DNA of 7,499 nucleotides. Source: Frankiales bacterium. Its GTDB lineage: Bacteria > Actinomycetota > Actinomycetes > Mycobacteriales > SCTD01. This document shows, in pieces, positions 6,400 to 7,499 of this stretch. Both the position numbers and the translations under genes were made by a program. Each line of letters starts with the position of its first letter. Positions within the stretch are counted from its first letter, which is position 1. The stretch spans positions 1-7,499 of the forward strand of contig SCTD01000484.1 of NCBI GenBank assembly GCA_004299215.1, in the 5' to 3' direction. The notes beneath the pieces were generated by a model. It ran no database searches, had not been told where the DNA came from, and saw nothing but the letters and a program-made list of their open reading frames with translations.

Positions 6400-6535
6400 G
6401 CGCAACAGTCTGCGGACGCCGTCCGGTTCCGTCTGTGGAGCCAGGGCACACACTTCCCACCCGTCGACGGTGGCCGGGCACATGGTCCGACGCTCCGGCA
6501 GTGCGTCAGAGTGGTGCCGTGCCGGATGCCACCTC
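6400..6535. promoter_or_regulatory. Divergent intergenic region between the binding lipoprotein and the dehydrogenase
   Basis: 136 bp that must hold signals for two divergent genes. I see no convincing -35/-10 pair on either strand. A perfect 10-bp palindrome CCGTCGACGG lies at 6461-6470, flanked by CCA (6457-6459) and TGG (6471-6473) with one bulged base, which makes it a possible operator. On the minus strand the frame of the lipoprotein stays open through this gap, but the signal peptide at 6399 argues against an earlier start. Confidence 0.4.
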
Positions 6536-7499
6536 ATGAGGGCCGTGCTCGTCGCCGCCCCGGGCTCCGTCGAGCTCGTCGAGCTGGCCGACCCGGCCCC
6601 CGCGCCGGACGGGGTGGTCGTGCAGGTCGCCGCCGTCGGCATCTGCGGAACCGACCTGCACATCGTCGACGGGCACGCGGGCCGGCTGCCCGTCGTACCC
6701 GGTCACGAGCTCGCCGGCACGGTCGTCGCCGTCGGCAGCGCGGTGCGCGCCCTGCGGGTCGGGGACCGGGTGGCGGTCGACCCCAACCTCCCCTGCCGAG
6801 CCTGTCGCTCGTGCCACGCCGGCCGGGGCAACCTCTGCCGCGACCTCGAGGCCCTCGGCGTGACGCAGCCCGGTGGCGCCGCGGAGCTCGTCGCGGCGCC
6901 CGCGTCGTCGTGCGTCGTGCTGCCCGAGGCCGTCGACCTGGAGGCCGCCGCGCTGGTCGAGCCGCTGTCCTGCGCGGTGCACGCCCTCGACGTCCTGGGC
7001 GCCCGGCCGGGCAGCAGCGTGCTCGTCTACGGCGCCGGGACCATGGGGCTGATGCTGCTGGAGCTGGTCAAGCGCAGCGGCGCTCTGACGGTCGACGTCG
7101 TCGACGTCAACCTCGAGAAGCTCCGCCGGGCAAGCGATCTCGGCTGCAGTCGTACGGCGACGTCGGCCGCCGAGCTCGACTGGCCCGAGGGCTGGGACGT
7201 GGTGGTGGACGCCACCGGGAGCGAGGCCGCCATCCGGGACGCCGTCTCCCGGGTGGCGGACGGGGGGACCTTCCTGCAGTTCGGCGTGAGCCGGCCGGAC
7301 GTGGTCGTCCCGTTCTCCCCCTACGACGTCTACCGCCGCGAGATCACGATCACCGGCTCGATGGCGGTGCTGCACTCCTTCTCGCGCGCGGTCGACCTGC
7401 TGGCCGCCGGCGTCCTCGACCCGGCCGACGTCGTGACCGCCCGGGCGCCGCTGGCCGGCTACGCGGGCGCGCTCGAGGACTTTCGGGCCGGCGGCGGTC
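6536..7499 (+). CDS. Zinc-dependent medium-chain alcohol/polyol dehydrogenase (partial, C-terminus off the right edge)
   Basis: NAD(P)-dependent oxidoreductase of the medium-chain dehydrogenase superfamily, acting on an unidentified alcohol or polyol in the cytoplasm. 321 residues are visible; family members have roughly 340-350, so only a short C-terminal piece is missing. The N-terminal GroES-like catalytic domain carries likely catalytic zinc ligands Cys37 (GICGTDLH), His57-Glu58 (VPGHELAGTV) and Glu142 (VEPLSCAVHA). Structural zinc ligands are Cys87, Cys90, Cys93 and Cys101 (CRACRSCHAGRGNLC). The Rossmann domain has GAGTMG (166-171). An acidic residue, Asp190 in VDVVDVN, sits at the end of the second strand, which in this family favours NAD over NADP. 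The overall look is that of the sorbitol/threonine/butanediol dehydrogenase branch. The ATG at 6536 has only a weak GGA nine bases upstream. A polyol substrate feeding fructose would suit the nearby PTS genes, but that is speculation; the gene is separated from them by the lipoprotein gene. Confidence 0.9.
   Translation, partial: MRAVLVAAPGSVELVELADPAPAPDGVVVQVAAVGICGTDLHIVDGHAGRLPVVPGHELAGTVVAVGSAVRALRVGDRVAVDPNLPCRACRSCHAGRGNLCRDLEALGVTQPGGAAELVAAPASSCVVLPEAVDLEAAALVEPLSCAVHALDVLGARPGSSVLVYGAGTMGLMLLELVKRSGALTVDVVDVNLEKLRRASDLGCSRTATSAAELDWPEGWDVVVDATGSEAAIRDAVSRVADGGTFLQFGVSRPDVVVPFSPYDVYRREITITGSMAVLHSFSRAVDLLAAGVLDPADVVTARAPLAGYAGALEDFRAGGG

Noticed and set aside
6433..6452. Weak TGTG...CACA inverted repeat in the lipoprotein/dehydrogenase gap, resembling a CRP-type half-site pair
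   Set aside because: Arms of only four bases and no promoter nearby; it cannot be separated from chance.
6400..6663. Possible 88-residue N-terminal extension of the lipoprotein, up to an ATG at 6663
   Set aside because: It would bury the signal peptide and lipobox in the interior of the protein and overlap the start of the divergent dehydrogenase gene.
6506..7375. Minus-strand open frame of 289 codons opposite the dehydrogenase
   Set aside because: Its His/Asp/Gly/Arg-rich translation has no motif, while the plus strand carries all zinc-ligand and nucleotide-binding motifs.

Overview
The window is very GC-rich (roughly 70-75% by eye), with strong G/C bias at third codon positions. It has the gene content of a high-GC Actinomycetota chromosome. 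The gene order (enzyme I gene divergent from a fruR-fruK-fructose EII operon) resembles the fructose PTS locus known from Corynebacterium and other actinobacteria. The genus cannot be settled from the sequence; a Nocardioidaceae- or Geodermatophilaceae-like organism is a guess from composition and protein style.

Layout. (1) Positions 1-3035, minus strand: a tightly packed operon read right to left. It holds a DeoR-family regulator (fruR-like), 1-phosphofructokinase (fruK-like, coupled through a GTGA overlap) and a fructose PTS permease fused as IIA-IIB-IIC, whose C-terminal membrane part runs off the left edge. (2) 3036-3166: a divergent intergenic region with two back-to-back sigma70-type promoters whose -35 boxes both lie inside one perfect inverted repeat. 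A second, related inverted repeat overlaps the -10 and predicted start on the plus-strand side. (3) 3167-4834, plus strand: PTS enzyme I (ptsI). (4) 4831-6399, minus strand: a lipoprotein of the type-1 periplasmic-binding (branched-chain amino acid ABC receptor-like) fold with a long Gly/Ala/Pro linker. It converges on ptsI and shares the stop palindrome CTAG. (5) 6400-6535: a divergent intergenic region without a clear promoter. (6) 6536-7499, plus strand: a zinc-dependent medium-chain dehydrogenase, cut by the right edge.

How the genes work together. Enzyme I takes phosphate from PEP and passes it to HPr (not in the window; possibly just beyond the left edge). The IIABC permease uses it to import fructose as fructose 1-phosphate, and FruK converts that to fructose 1,6-bisphosphate for glycolysis. 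The DeoR regulator probably senses a phosphorylated sugar and controls both divergent units from the shared operator. The binding lipoprotein and the dehydrogenase have no obvious link to this pathway, although the dehydrogenase belongs to a family that includes polyol dehydrogenases.

I see no RNA genes, mobile elements, CRISPR arrays or phage genes, and no wholly novel system. The most interesting feature is the symmetric divergent promoter/operator.
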